From positions 1 through 18,789 of the forward strand of contig JAQTPO010000013.1 of the NCBI GenBank assembly GCA_028712845.1: a DNA stretch of 18,789 bases, in the 5' to 3' direction. Below the pieces are notes generated by a model. It searched no databases. It had not been told where the DNA came from and was given only the letters and a program-made list of their open reading frames with translations. A program made the position numbers and the translations under genes. The DNA comes from Dehalococcoidales bacterium. Its GTDB lineage: Bacteria; Chloroflexota; Dehalococcoidia; Dehalococcoidales; Fen-1064. Positions 1 to 6,850 of this stretch are shown here, in pieces; the first letter of the stretch is position 1; each line of letters starts with the position of its first letter.

Positions 1-1
1 C

Positions 2-2179
2 GCCGCCATCAAAAAGGGTATCCACCCCTACAAATGGACGATGCGGAATATCGATAACATGCGTAAACAGCTGAAAACTATGGGTTCGATGTACGATTGG
101 AGCCGTGAGGTGATTACCTGCCAGCCCGAATACTACAAATGGACGCAGTGGTTTTTTATGAAGCTCTACGAACACGGACTGGCATACCGCAGTAAGTCTC
201 CCGTCAACTGGTGCCCTAAGTGCCAGGTCGTGCTGGCTAACGAGCAGGTAGAAAACGGCGTTTGCTGGCGTTGTGAAACACCGGTAGTCAAACGTGATTT
301 GGAACAGTGGCTTTTCCGTATCACGAAATATGCCGATGAACTGATGGAACATAAGGACATCGACTGGCCCGAGCGGATTCAGATTATGCAGAGGAACTGG
401 GTCGGTAAGAGCTACGGCACTGAGATTTCCTTCGGGCTCGACCATCCGGGTGTGTCAGAAAAAGAAATCAGGGTGTTCACCACCCGACCGGATACTGTCT
501 TCGGGGTTACTTTTATGGTGCTGGCGCCGGAACATCCGCTGGTAGCAAAACTAACCACACCGGATAAGAAGGCGGAGGTCGAGGCATACGTAGCCCGCAC
601 CCGCCGCTTCACGGACATCGAGCGTCTCTCCACAGAGAAGGAAAAGGACGGTGTTTTCACCGGCGCCTATGTCACCAACAGGCTTACCGGCGATAAAGTC
701 CCTGTCTGGATTGCCGATTACGTGTTAGTCGGTTACGGCACCGGAGCCGTGATGGCAGTGCCCGCGCACGATGAGCGCGATTTTGCTTTCGCTAAGAAAT
801 ATAACATCCCCATCAAAGTAGTGATTGCCGCTCCGGACTGGAAGGGTGAAGAACTGGAGAACGCCTATATTGAAGACGGCAAGATGATTAATTCCGGGCA
901 GTTCAATGGCTTGCTCAATCGGGAGGGAATCAAGGCTGTCACCACATATCTGGAACAGAAAAACTGGGGCAAGGGCACCATCAGCTACCGGATGCGCGAC
1001 TGGCTGATTTCCCGCCAGAGATACTGGGGCGCTCCCATACCGATGATTCATTGCCCCAAATGCGGCATTATACCTGTGCCGGAAAAAGACCTGCCGGTCT
1101 TGCTACCGGAAGAAGCTGAATTCAGACCGACCGGTGAATCACCGTTGAAATATAATGAGAAATTCGTTAATACCACCTGCCCGAAGTGCGGCGGTCCGGC
1201 GAAACGCGAGACGGATACCATCGATGGCTTCCTGTGCTCCTGCTGGTATTTCCTGCGCTATTGCAGTCCGCATGACGATAAAGCCCCCTTTGACCCGGAG
1301 CAACTCAAATACTGGATGCCGGTGGATATTTATACCGGCGGCGCCGAACACGCCGTGATGCACCTGCTCTACGCCCGCTTCTTCACCAAGGCAATCCGGG
1401 ATATGGGGCTAATCAATTTCGGCGAACCGTTCAAAAAACTTTTCAACCAGGGTATTATCATTGCCGACCACCAGAAAATGAGCAAATCGAAAGGCAATGT
1501 GGTCAACCCCGATGCCTACGTCAATGAACTGGGGGCAGACACCGTGCGCGCCTATATGATGTTTATCGGACCGTGGGAGCAGGGCGGCGAGTGGTTCGAT
1601 ACCGGCATCAGCGGTGTCGCCCGCTGGCTGAACCGGGTCTGGAATTTGGCGCTGGAAGAATATCAATCGAAAACAAATGATGCCGCGGTAAGCAAAGACC
1701 TGGAACGATTCACGCACCAGACCATCAAGAAAATAACCGGCGATATGGAACGTCTGCGACTCAATACGATGATTGCGGCTCTGATGGAATACACAAATTA
1801 CCTGAACAAAGTCAAAGAATCTGCGGCAGTAACCAATGCCGATTGGCAAAAGAGTATCGAACCGCTGATTATCATGCTGGCGCCCACTGCACCGCACCTG
1901 GCGGAAGAACTCTGGCATAGACTGGGATACAAAGAGAGTGTCCATAACCAGTCCTGGACTAAATGGGATGAGGCGCTGGCAAAAGAGGATGAAATCACAC
2001 TGGTGGTGCAGGTGAACGGCAAACTGCGCGACCGCATTACCGTATCTGCTGCCATCACCGAGGAAGAGGCAAAGAAACTGTCTCAGGAAAGCGACAAAGT
2101 CCTGCCTTTTGTCCAGGGCAAAAAAGTCGTTAATGTCATCTATGTTCCCGGCAAACTGGTGAATATTGTGGTAAAGTGA
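2..2179 (+). CDS. leuS: leucyl-tRNA synthetase, 5'-truncated by window edge
   Basis: Class I aminoacyl-tRNA synthetase that charges tRNA-Leu with leucine in the cytoplasm. The reading frame is open to the window edge from position 2. The first internal ATG, at 41, is not the real start, because residues before it (KKGIHPYKW) still match the family. Roughly the first 80-110 residues, including the HIGH motif, lie outside; 725 residues are visible. Seen here: a zinc-type pair CPKC (212-223) and CWRC (263-274); the CP1 editing domain with TTRPDT (about 480-500) and GYGTGAVMAVPAHDERD; further CPKC pairs at 1052-1063 and 1178-1189; the leucine-specific segment before WYFLRY; the KMSKS loop at 1475-1489; and a complete C-terminal domain ending in NIVVK with TGA at 2177-2179. 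The residues before WYFLRY read CSC where many LeuRS have DSS. A repeat-filled 101-base gap separates it from proC. Identification is near certain. Confidence 0.97.
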   Translation, partial: AAIKKGIHPYKWTMRNIDNMRKQLKTMGSMYDWSREVITCQPEYYKWTQWFFMKLYEHGLAYRSKSPVNWCPKCQVVLANEQVENGVCWRCETPVVKRDLEQWLFRITKYADELMEHKDIDWPERIQIMQRNWVGKSYGTEISFGLDHPGVSEKEIRVFTTRPDTVFGVTFMVLAPEHPLVAKLTTPDKKAEVEAYVARTRRFTDIERLSTEKEKDGVFTGAYVTNRLTGDKVPVWIADYVLVGYGTGAVMAVPAHDERDFAFAKKYNIPIKVVIAAPDWKGEELENAYIEDGKMINSGQFNGLLNREGIKAVTTYLEQKNWGKGTISYRMRDWLISRQRYWGAPIPMIHCPKCGIIPVPEKDLPVLLPEEAEFRPTGESPLKYNEKFVNTTCPKCGGPAKRETDTIDGFLCSCWYFLRYCSPHDDKAPFDPEQLKYWMPVDIYTGGAEHAVMHLLYARFFTKAIRDMGLINFGEPFKKLFNQGIIIADHQKMSKSKGNVVNPDAYVNELGADTVRAYMMFIGPWEQGGEWFDTGISGVARWLNRVWNLALEEYQSKTNDAAVSKDLERFTHQTIKKITGDMERLRLNTMIAALMEYTNYLNKVKESAAVTNADWQKSIEPLIIMLAPTAPHLAEELWHRLGYKESVHNQSWTKWDEALAKEDEITLVVQVNGKLRDRITVSAAITEEEAKKLSQESDKVLPFVQGKKVVNVIYVPGKLVNIVVK

Positions 2180-2185
2180 CCATAA

Positions 2186-2268
2186 TGTCATTCTGAGTTC
2201 GCTAAAGGCGGACGAAGAATCTCAGGGTGGGGAGGAAAACTGGATTCCCGATCAGGTCGGGAATGACA
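2186..2268. repeat. composite intergenic hairpin repeat between leuS and proC
   Basis: Two adjoining units fill the gap. The first (2186-2231) opens with TGTCATTCTGAG and runs through CGAAGAATCTCAGGGTGGG, with its ends partly complementary (ATTCT/AGAAT and CTGAG/CTCAG). The second (2242-2268) is a hairpin: ATTCCCGA at 2244-2251, a five-base loop, TCGGGAAT at 2257-2264, closing with TGACA. The TGTCATTC...GAATGACA ends recur at 5350-5399 and 15910-15974 in this window. That these are dispersed non-coding repeats of a REP or MITE kind is inference from this recurrence. There is no T-tract, so a terminator role is not supported. The unit places a false in-frame GTG upstream of proC. Confidence 0.6.
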
Positions 2269-2270
2269 AT

Positions 2271-2274
2271 GGAG
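2271..2274 (+). promoter_or_regulatory. ribosome binding site of proC
   Basis: GGAG lies six bases before the ATG at 2281. It decides the start. The in-frame GTG at 2227 lies inside the repeat and would add 18 residues of translated repeat. The ATG codons at 2263 and 2269 also lack a well-placed Shine-Dalgarno sequence. Confidence 0.65.
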
Positions 2275-2280
2275 TTAAAA

Positions 2281-3087
2281 ATGAAAATTGCATTTATCGG
2301 CGGGGGGAATATGGGGGAGGCGATGCTGGCGACAATGATGGGCAAGAAACTGGCTGTTGCCGGAGATATAACCGTCAGCGATGTCAGTGAAACACGCCGT
2401 GTTTACCTCTCTCAGAAATATGGAGTCAAGACATTGGCTGATAACCGCCAAACAGTAACCGGACAAGACGTTGTTGTCTTCGCTATCAAACCGCAAATGC
2501 TTGCTGCGGTCATGGCAGAACTAAAAGGTCGGCTTAAACCGGAACAGCTTGCGCTTTCCATCATTGCCGGCGCCAGAATCGATACAATCCGTCAGGGGCT
2601 AAACCACAAATCCATCGTGCGTTCCATGCCGAATACCCCCGCCCAAATCGGCGAGGGCGTGACCGTCTGGACAGCCACTGCTGAAGTGACGGAACCGCAG
2701 AAGAAATCAGCCGGTAAAATTCTGGGAGCGATGGGCAAAGAGTTCTATGCCGGCGACGAGAGTTTTCTCGATATGGCAACGGCAGTCAGCGGCAGCGGGC
2801 CTGCCTATCTTTTTTACTACGTCGAATCGATGATTGCTGCCGGCATCAAAATCGGCTTCTCGCCGGAAATGGCAAAGGAACTGGTTATCGGGACAGTGCT
2901 TGGAGTAGCCCACCTGATTCAACAATCGGGGAAAGAGCCGGCGGAGTTGCGCAGGATGGTGACTTCACCCGGCGGCACCACCGCAGAAGCCATCCGTAAA
3001 TTCGAAGAAAGCGGCTTCACCGACTTGATATATCAAGCAGTCAAAGCCGCCTACGAAAAAGCAAAACAACTGGGCGGTCAGAAATAA
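2281..3087 (+). CDS. proC: pyrroline-5-carboxylate reductase
   Basis: Catalyses the last step of proline synthesis, NAD(P)H-dependent reduction of 1-pyrroline-5-carboxylate to L-proline, in the cytoplasm. The 268 residues match the usual family length of about 270. Visible motifs are the N-terminal Rossmann loop GGGNMGEA (residues 7-14), MPNTPAQIGEGVTV in the middle, SGSGPAY starting near residue 170, and the C-terminal family signature SPGGTTAEAI. The start at 2281 is chosen because GGAG sits six bases upstream and the protein then begins directly with the nucleotide-binding strand MKIAFIGGG, as expected. It follows leuS on the same strand across a repeat-filled gap, so co-transcription is possible but unproven. 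The minus-strand ferredoxin gene converges on it. No missing key residue was noticed. Confidence 0.96.
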   Translation: MKIAFIGGGNMGEAMLATMMGKKLAVAGDITVSDVSETRRVYLSQKYGVKTLADNRQTVTGQDVVVFAIKPQMLAAVMAELKGRLKPEQLALSIIAGARIDTIRQGLNHKSIVRSMPNTPAQIGEGVTVWTATAEVTEPQKKSAGKILGAMGKEFYAGDESFLDMATAVSGSGPAYLFYYVESMIAAGIKIGFSPEMAKELVIGTVLGVAHLIQQSGKEPAELRRMVTSPGGTTAEAIRKFEESGFTDLIYQAVKAAYEKAKQLGGQK

Positions 3088-3104
3088 TATCTATGGATTC
3101 TATT

Positions 3105-3155
3105 TGCTTTTAACGGCAAAAAACAAAACCATTGCCACGCCCCTGATTTTATCGG
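3105..3155. terminator. possible weak convergent terminator region between proC and ferredoxin
   Basis: The gap between convergent genes holds two small hairpins: TTTGC/GCAAA with an eight-base loop near 3105-3122, and an imperfect CCCC...GGGG stem (with a bulged base) near 3137-3155. Read on the minus strand, the second hairpin is followed about ten bases later by a T-rich run (TTTTGTTTTTT). The position suits termination of the ferredoxin transcript, but the stem is short and the T-run is displaced, so this is only a weak call. Confidence 0.25.
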
Positions 3156-3176
3156 GGACTCGCACCGGATAATTAA

Positions 3177-3422
3177 CTATGGATGCAGTTTCTTATACTT
3201 GGCGAGAAGCTGTTCCTTACTTTCTTTGCAGTCTGGGTCAAGCTTGCAGGCATCTACCGGGCAAACCTCAGCGCATTTGGAAGAATCGTGAGCGCCCACG
3301 CACTCGGTGCACTTAGCCGGGTCGATTTTATAGCTTGAATCACCTTCGCTGATTGCCTGATTCGGACACTCGGGTTCACAAGCTCCACAACTAATACAAT
3401 CTTCAGAAATCTTGAATGCCAT
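3177..3422 (-). CDS. 2[4Fe-4S] ferredoxin
   Basis: Small soluble electron carrier of 81 residues. The first motif is CxxCxxCxxxCP (Cys9, 12, 15, 19). The second is CxxC-x8-CxxxCP (Cys38, 41, 50, 54), which has extra residues between the second and third cysteines. This longer second-motif loop is known from the Allochromatium vinosum-type ferredoxins, which tend to have unusual, often low, cluster potentials. Two further cysteines (59 and 65) follow. The C-terminal tail is lysine-rich. The start has an excellent Shine-Dalgarno sequence (AGGAGG on the minus strand, positions 3428-3433). It lies 48 bases downstream of coaD on the same strand, with a perfect 6-bp inverted repeat in the gap. Its redox partner cannot be told from the neighbours, which are CoA and rRNA-modification genes. 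Confidence 0.93.
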   Translation of the reverse strand: MAFKISEDCISCGACEPECPNQAISEGDSSYKIDPAKCTECVGAHDSSKCAEVCPVDACKLDPDCKESKEQLLAKYKKLHP

Positions 3423-3427
3423 AAATA

Positions 3428-3433
3428 CCTCCT
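3428..3433 (-). promoter_or_regulatory. strong ribosome binding site of the ferredoxin gene
   Basis: AGGAGG on the minus strand, five bases upstream of the ATG at 3422. It is among the best Shine-Dalgarno matches in the window and fits a small, highly translated electron carrier. Confidence 0.75.
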
Positions 3434-3445
3434 CGTTTAATTAGG

Positions 3446-3460
3446 ACAAGTCAAACTTGT
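3446..3460. repeat. perfect short inverted repeat between coaD and ferredoxin
   Basis: ACAAGT, three bases, ACTTGT: a perfect 6-bp stem in the 48-base gap downstream of coaD and upstream of the ferredoxin Shine-Dalgarno sequence. It could be an intercistronic RNA hairpin (processing or 3'-end stability) or a protein-binding palindrome. No poly-T follows in the minus direction, so it is not a standard terminator. Confidence 0.4.
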
Positions 3461-3470
3461 AATCAAAAGA

Positions 3471-3959
3471 TTATTTTTTCTTTGAAAATTTCTCTTTCAA
3501 CGCTTTAGCAACGTGTTTCGGCACCAGGCTTTCGATATCGCCGCCGAGGGCGGTGACCTCTTTCAGCAAACTGGAGCTAACGAATTGATACTGGAGGCTG
3601 GTCATCAAACAAACCAGTTCCAGCTCATGGTCCAGCTTCTTATTCATTAACGCCATCTCGAATTCGCGTTCAAAATCGGTGCTCATTCTCAGACCACGTA
3701 CCATTGTCTGCGCCCCGGTTTTCCGGGCAAATGCAACCACCATTCCGGTAAACGGTTGTACCTCGATGTTCGGATAATCCTTGACCGATTTCTTCACCAG
3801 AGCTACTCTTTCCTTCGTGTTAAAAAGGATAGTCTTACCGGCAGTGGCATCATAAACACCGATGATGAGCTTGTCAAAAATCCGCGATGCCCTGACAGCA
3901 ATATCCAGATGCCCATTGGTGATCGGGTCAAAAGTTCCGGCGTAAACAGCCACTGTCAT
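3471..3959 (-). CDS. coaD: phosphopantetheine adenylyltransferase
   Basis: Transfers AMP from ATP to 4'-phosphopantetheine to give dephospho-CoA, the penultimate step of CoA synthesis, in the cytoplasm. The 162 residues match the family. The nucleotidyltransferase signature GTFDPITNGH spans residues 8-17. The conserved MVRGLR lies near residue 90, and the SSSLLKEV segment near residue 130 corresponds to the usual ATP-binding serine motif. Its ATG overlaps the rsmD stop codon (ATGA, 3956-3959), and AAGGAG on the minus strand at 3968-3973 precedes it by eight bases, so translational coupling to rsmD is likely. The rsmD-coaD pair is a common arrangement in many bacteria. Ferredoxin follows downstream. 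Identification is near certain. Confidence 0.97.
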   Translation of the reverse strand: MTVAVYAGTFDPITNGHLDIAVRASRIFDKLIIGVYDATAGKTILFNTKERVALVKKSVKDYPNIEVQPFTGMVVAFARKTGAQTMVRGLRMSTDFEREFEMALMNKKLDHELELVCLMTSLQYQFVSSSLLKEVTALGGDIESLVPKHVAKALKEKFSKKK

Positions 3960-4510
3960 GTTAATTTCTCCTTCCGGTAGATTGAAATGGTGCTATCACC
4001 ATGACGGTGTTCTTTAAAAAGGCTCAGTGCGCCATACTTTGCATTCAAAGGGAAACGTGAAGAGTGGTTTACCACCACTACCGAATCCTCATTAATCAAT
4101 TTTGAGTTTGCCAGATGTTCCACCAAATCGACAATCGAAGTATCCGCATAAGGCGGGTCCATCAGAACGATACCGTACTCCTTGTCCAGAATGGAGAGGG
4201 CTTTCGCCGCCGCCACACAATAAACGCGGGCTTGAGCCGTGAATTTCGTTTTCTCCAGGTTAAATTTGATTATATCACAACACCGCCGTTCACGGTCAAC
4301 AAAGTCCACCCAATCAGCGCCACGGCTCAATGCCTCGATTCCCAGCGCACCGCTGCCGGAGAATACATCCAGCACCCGCGACCAATCACTGTTCATGTTT
4401 TCCAGCATCGAGAAAATAGCGCCGCGTACCAGGTCGGTAGCAGGACGAAGCCCGGTATCGGGGACTTTCAAGTGCGTGCCTTTAGCAGTGCCGGTAATAA
4501 CACGTAACAT
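3956..4510 (-). CDS. rsmD: 16S rRNA (guanine(966)-N(2))-methyltransferase RsmD
   Basis: SAM-dependent methyltransferase that places the N2-methyl group on G966 of 16S rRNA during 30S maturation. Of 184 residues, the first stretch carries RVITGTAKG and LRPATDLVRGAIF, typical of RsmD. Motif I for SAM binding is VLDVFSGSGALGIEALSRGA (residues 46-65). The catalytic DPPY is at 118-121. The next gene, coaD, overlaps its stop by four bases. The MBL-fold gene lies upstream with a 33-base gap. No clear Shine-Dalgarno sequence precedes the ATG, so translation may depend on coupling or a weak site. Identification is strong from motif I, DPPY and the coaD link. Confidence 0.94.
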   Translation of the reverse strand: MLRVITGTAKGTHLKVPDTGLRPATDLVRGAIFSMLENMNSDWSRVLDVFSGSGALGIEALSRGADWVDFVDRERRCCDIIKFNLEKTKFTAQARVYCVAAAKALSILDKEYGIVLMDPPYADTSIVDLVEHLANSKLINEDSVVVVNHSSRFPLNAKYGALSLFKEHRHGDSTISIYRKEKLT

Positions 4511-4543
4511 CAGTTTAATGGTAGCTAATGAAATGAGCGAGTG

Positions 4544-5248
4544 TCAATTCTTAACCTTTACCGCCAACCTCGAAAGACGCCCTTTTGCGTCCTCTTTAAT
4601 CGGTCTGCCGTGCCCGAAACAAATCACGTCAACGTCTAACTGCGCCATTTTCTCGATAGAAGAGATTGTCTGACCGAGGTCTGTGGTAGCCGTCTTGAGC
4701 GGTAAACGGAGAATATCATGTCGCTTGTTCAAAGCATCCGCTACGAAGAGCAATTTTTTCTGCGGGGCATAAAGACTGATACTGCCTGCCGTATGACCGG
4801 GTGTGGGCACGACCCGCAAGCCACCGAGCGCAGGAAATACTTCACCACCATCGAGCAGGATATCAACATCTTTAGCCTGAAGAGTCAGCCGATGTCTTAT
4901 CGGCGTTAGCGGCGGCACTTTCAACAGTTTCCCCAGGTAATTACCGGCAGGATAGGGTAAAATGTCTCTTTCGACAGCAAAATCCACTCTCGGAGCAGCC
5001 ACTTTAGCGCCGGTCAGTTTCCTTAGTTCCGCTAGCCCCCCGAAGTGGTCGATATGATTATGAGTAAGTATTATCAGCCCGATTTCTTCGGGTTTTCTCC
5101 CCAGTTTATGAATACACTCCGCAATACAGGGTGTGCTACCGCGAAAACCGGTGTCAATCAATGTAAGCTTTTCTTCTACAATCAAAAAGATATTGGCGTA
5201 CCTGACGGTAATCTGGTATAGGTTGGGGATAACCTGTATCGTAAGCAT
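4544..5248 (-). CDS. metallo-beta-lactamase-fold hydrolase
   Basis: Zinc-dependent hydrolase of the glyoxalase II-like MBL superfamily; the substrate is unknown. Of 234 residues, the visible metal ligands are HNHIDH (residues 63-68), the downstream His in TPGHTAGS (His152), Asp171 in FVADAL and His213 in FGHGRP, a complete binuclear site. An Asp-Thr-Gly (32-34) sits in the early beta strands as expected. No extra C-terminal domain is present, so RNase J- or CPSF-type nuclease activity is unlikely. The protein looks like a generic thioester or lactone hydrolase. Upstream lies a 156-base gap with two hairpin repeats. rsmD follows after 33 bases, so it may head a transcript through rsmD, coaD and ferredoxin. 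No clear Shine-Dalgarno sequence was seen before the ATG. Confidence 0.9.
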   Translation of the reverse strand: MLTIQVIPNLYQITVRYANIFLIVEEKLTLIDTGFRGSTPCIAECIHKLGRKPEEIGLIILTHNHIDHFGGLAELRKLTGAKVAAPRVDFAVERDILPYPAGNYLGKLLKVPPLTPIRHRLTLQAKDVDILLDGGEVFPALGGLRVVPTPGHTAGSISLYAPQKKLLFVADALNKRHDILRLPLKTATTDLGQTISSIEKMAQLDVDVICFGHGRPIKEDAKGRLSRLAVKVKN

Positions 5249-5266
5249 AAGTTAATTAAATCCGGA

Positions 5267-5294
5267 AGCTTGTCCCGTACCTCGATGCGGGAAC
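5267..5294. repeat. hairpin repeat, copy 1 of a local pair
   Basis: AGCTTGTCCCGTAC followed by CTCGATGCGGGAAC folds as CCCGTA/TGCGGG with a six-base loop and one G-T pair. It is closely related to the copy at 5364-5390, with the same AGCTTG lead and GGGAAC tail. It lies just upstream of the MBL-fold gene start. Confidence 0.5.
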
Positions 5295-5349
5295 TGGGAA
5301 CGAATATCTAAATCCTAAACAATAATAAAACTTCAACCAAACTACAAAC

Positions 5350-5399
5350 TGTCATTCCTGCGCAGCTTGCCCCGTACTAGATACGGGAACGGAGTGACA
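5350..5399. repeat. hairpin repeat with TGTCATTCC/GGAGTGACA ends
   Basis: The outer arms TGTCATTCC (5350-5358) and GGAGTGACA (5391-5399) match as an inverted repeat in eight of nine positions. Inside sits AGCTTGCCCCGTACTAGATACGGGAAC (5364-5390 in two parts), whose core CCCGTA/TACGGG is a perfect 6-bp stem with a five-base loop. The outer arms are the same as those at 15910-15974, so this is another member of the dispersed family. It begins six bases before the acyl-CoA synthetase stop on the convergent side and could act as a 3'-end stabilising structure. Confidence 0.6.
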
Positions 5400-5404
5400 A
5401 TTGT

Positions 5405-6826
5405 CTATCCTCTCTTCTTTATCAAATTATACCTGTGCAGCGCGCCGAGCGCTCGTACTGCCCGCTCTACAGACGGATAGACCGGAATACGGCTTGCTTC
5501 CAGCATATCCGCCATTTCTGTCACGTATCTGGGGTCAAATGTCCACAAAGCTACCAGCTTGCCGCGTCGAATAACATCCTGACACAAATCGATAAACTGC
5601 TTTAGACGTTCTTCGGTACCGCCGGGGGACATATTCGGGGGACCGCCTATCTGGATTGCCAGACAATCGACATCGGGGTCGCTGGCGAGAACATCCATAA
5701 AAACAGATTCGATGTATTTACCGGTATTGAATTGGTAGCTGACGCCGGTATCGAATGGATTAACAGGGATGTCCCAGGGAGGGAAAATTGAGCGCATTTT
5801 CTGGTAAGACACCTGAGTCGGCTCTGCCAGTTTCAGACCGTTAAACTGGCAGAAATCGGTAGCGATGACGCCCTCCCCGCCGGAGAAAGTGGCAATGGCA
5901 ATCCGGTTGTTCTCCAGAGGCGGGTAATATTCGAAAATCTTTGCCAGATCAAAAAACTCATCCAGTCCCTGTACACGAATCGCACCCGCCTGTCTCAGAG
6001 CAACATCGACGACAGTATCGCCTGATTTTATGATAGCGCCCGTGTGGGAAGATGCCGCTTTAGCGCCATCTTCCGTTCTACCCGATTTCAGGACAATAAC
6101 CGGTTTTTTGGGTGTAATCTCTTTCAGGAGCTGGAAAAACCGGCGTCCGTCCCCGGCGATACTTTCCAGATGCAAAGCAATCACACCCGTGCTGTCATCA
6201 TCCCTGAAATACTCCAGCGCATCCACTTCGTTGATGTCCATTTTGTTGCCCAGGTCGAGGAGCTTGTTAATGTTCAGGTGCATCGAAGAAATCAGATAAT
6301 CGAGTCTGGGCTGGTATAAACCCGATTGAAAAATAAAAGATAATCTTCCTTTCGTTAACTTACGCATCGGTCCAAAGCCGATGATGAAGTTGAGGGCAGA
6401 ATTCATTGGACTCAGGGAGTTAGGTCCAACAACGCGGACACCGGCTTCTTTTAACAGCCTTTTTATCTCATCCTGCAACCCTTTGCCGTTGGCGCCCGTC
6501 TCGGAGAAACCGCCGGCGATAATGACGACACCCTTAACCTTCTTGGTAATGCAATCCTTGACAACATCGAGTGTTCTGAGTGCCGGCACTGAAATTACCG
6601 CCAAATCAACATCGCCCGTGATGCTCTGTAGATTCGGATAAGCCTGCAAACCCAATATTTCCGTGCTGTTTGGATTCACGGGATAAATCTTACCGGGGTA
6701 TTTCAAATTCAATAGATTAGATGTCAGATAATAATTCGCCGTCATCATATTGCGACTGGCGCCCACCACCGCAACACTGCGGGGATTAAAAAATGAATCC
6801 AGAAAGTGCCGCTCATTATCACTCAT
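5405..6826 (-). CDS. ADP-forming acyl-CoA synthetase alpha-type protein (CoA-binding/succinyl-CoA ligase-like)
   Basis: Related to the alpha subunit of nucleoside-diphosphate-forming acyl-CoA synthetases, which interconvert acyl-CoA + ADP + Pi and acid + CoA + ATP in the cytoplasm. The 473 residues begin with a CoA-binding Rossmann domain (VAVVGAS at 18-24, YPVNPNS at 48-54, IAGGFSETG, VVGPNSLSPMN). Two succinyl-CoA-synthetase-like flavodoxin domains follow, with Glu221 in LHLESI and the conserved phosphohistidine motif SSHTG (His261). The usual SQSG of the second domain reads FIFQSG and is followed by LYQP rather than the common GALG-type run. There is no ATP-grasp (beta) domain and no beta-subunit gene in the window, so a separate partner is needed for full activity. 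The start at ATG 6826 is preferred over the upstream TTG (6841) because GGAG on the minus strand at 6832-6835 is five bases before it. mtaB ends 24 bases upstream. Confidence 0.85.
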   Translation of the reverse strand: MSDNERHFLDSFFNPRSVAVVGASRNMMTANYYLTSNLLNLKYPGKIYPVNPNSTEILGLQAYPNLQSITGDVDLAVISVPALRTLDVVKDCITKKVKGVVIIAGGFSETGANGKGLQDEIKRLLKEAGVRVVGPNSLSPMNSALNFIIGFGPMRKLTKGRLSFIFQSGLYQPRLDYLISSMHLNINKLLDLGNKMDINEVDALEYFRDDDSTGVIALHLESIAGDGRRFFQLLKEITPKKPVIVLKSGRTEDGAKAASSHTGAIIKSGDTVVDVALRQAGAIRVQGLDEFFDLAKIFEYYPPLENNRIAIATFSGGEGVIATDFCQFNGLKLAEPTQVSYQKMRSIFPPWDIPVNPFDTGVSYQFNTGKYIESVFMDVLASDPDVDCLAIQIGGPPNMSPGGTEERLKQFIDLCQDVIRRGKLVALWTFDPRYVTEMADMLEASRIPVYPSVERAVRALGALHRYNLIKKRG

Positions 6827-6831
6827 AAATT

Positions 6832-6835
6832 CTCC
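6832..6835 (-). promoter_or_regulatory. ribosome binding site fixing the acyl-CoA synthetase start
   Basis: GGAG on the minus strand, five bases before the ATG at 6826. It sits inside the five extra codons that a TTG start at 6841 would add, which argues for the ATG. Confidence 0.6.
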
Positions 6836-6850
6836 AAACAATCCCTATCA

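Noticed and set aside
1409..2191. Long open frame of 260 codons on the minus strand across the 3' third of leuS
   Set aside because: It is fully antisense to a well-conserved LeuRS coding region, has no recognisable motif and no ribosome binding site, and is explained by codon bias of the real gene.
6030..6319. Two overlapping plus-strand open frames inside the acyl-CoA synthetase gene
   Set aside because: Both are antisense to conserved coding sequence including the SSHTG region and have no supporting signals.
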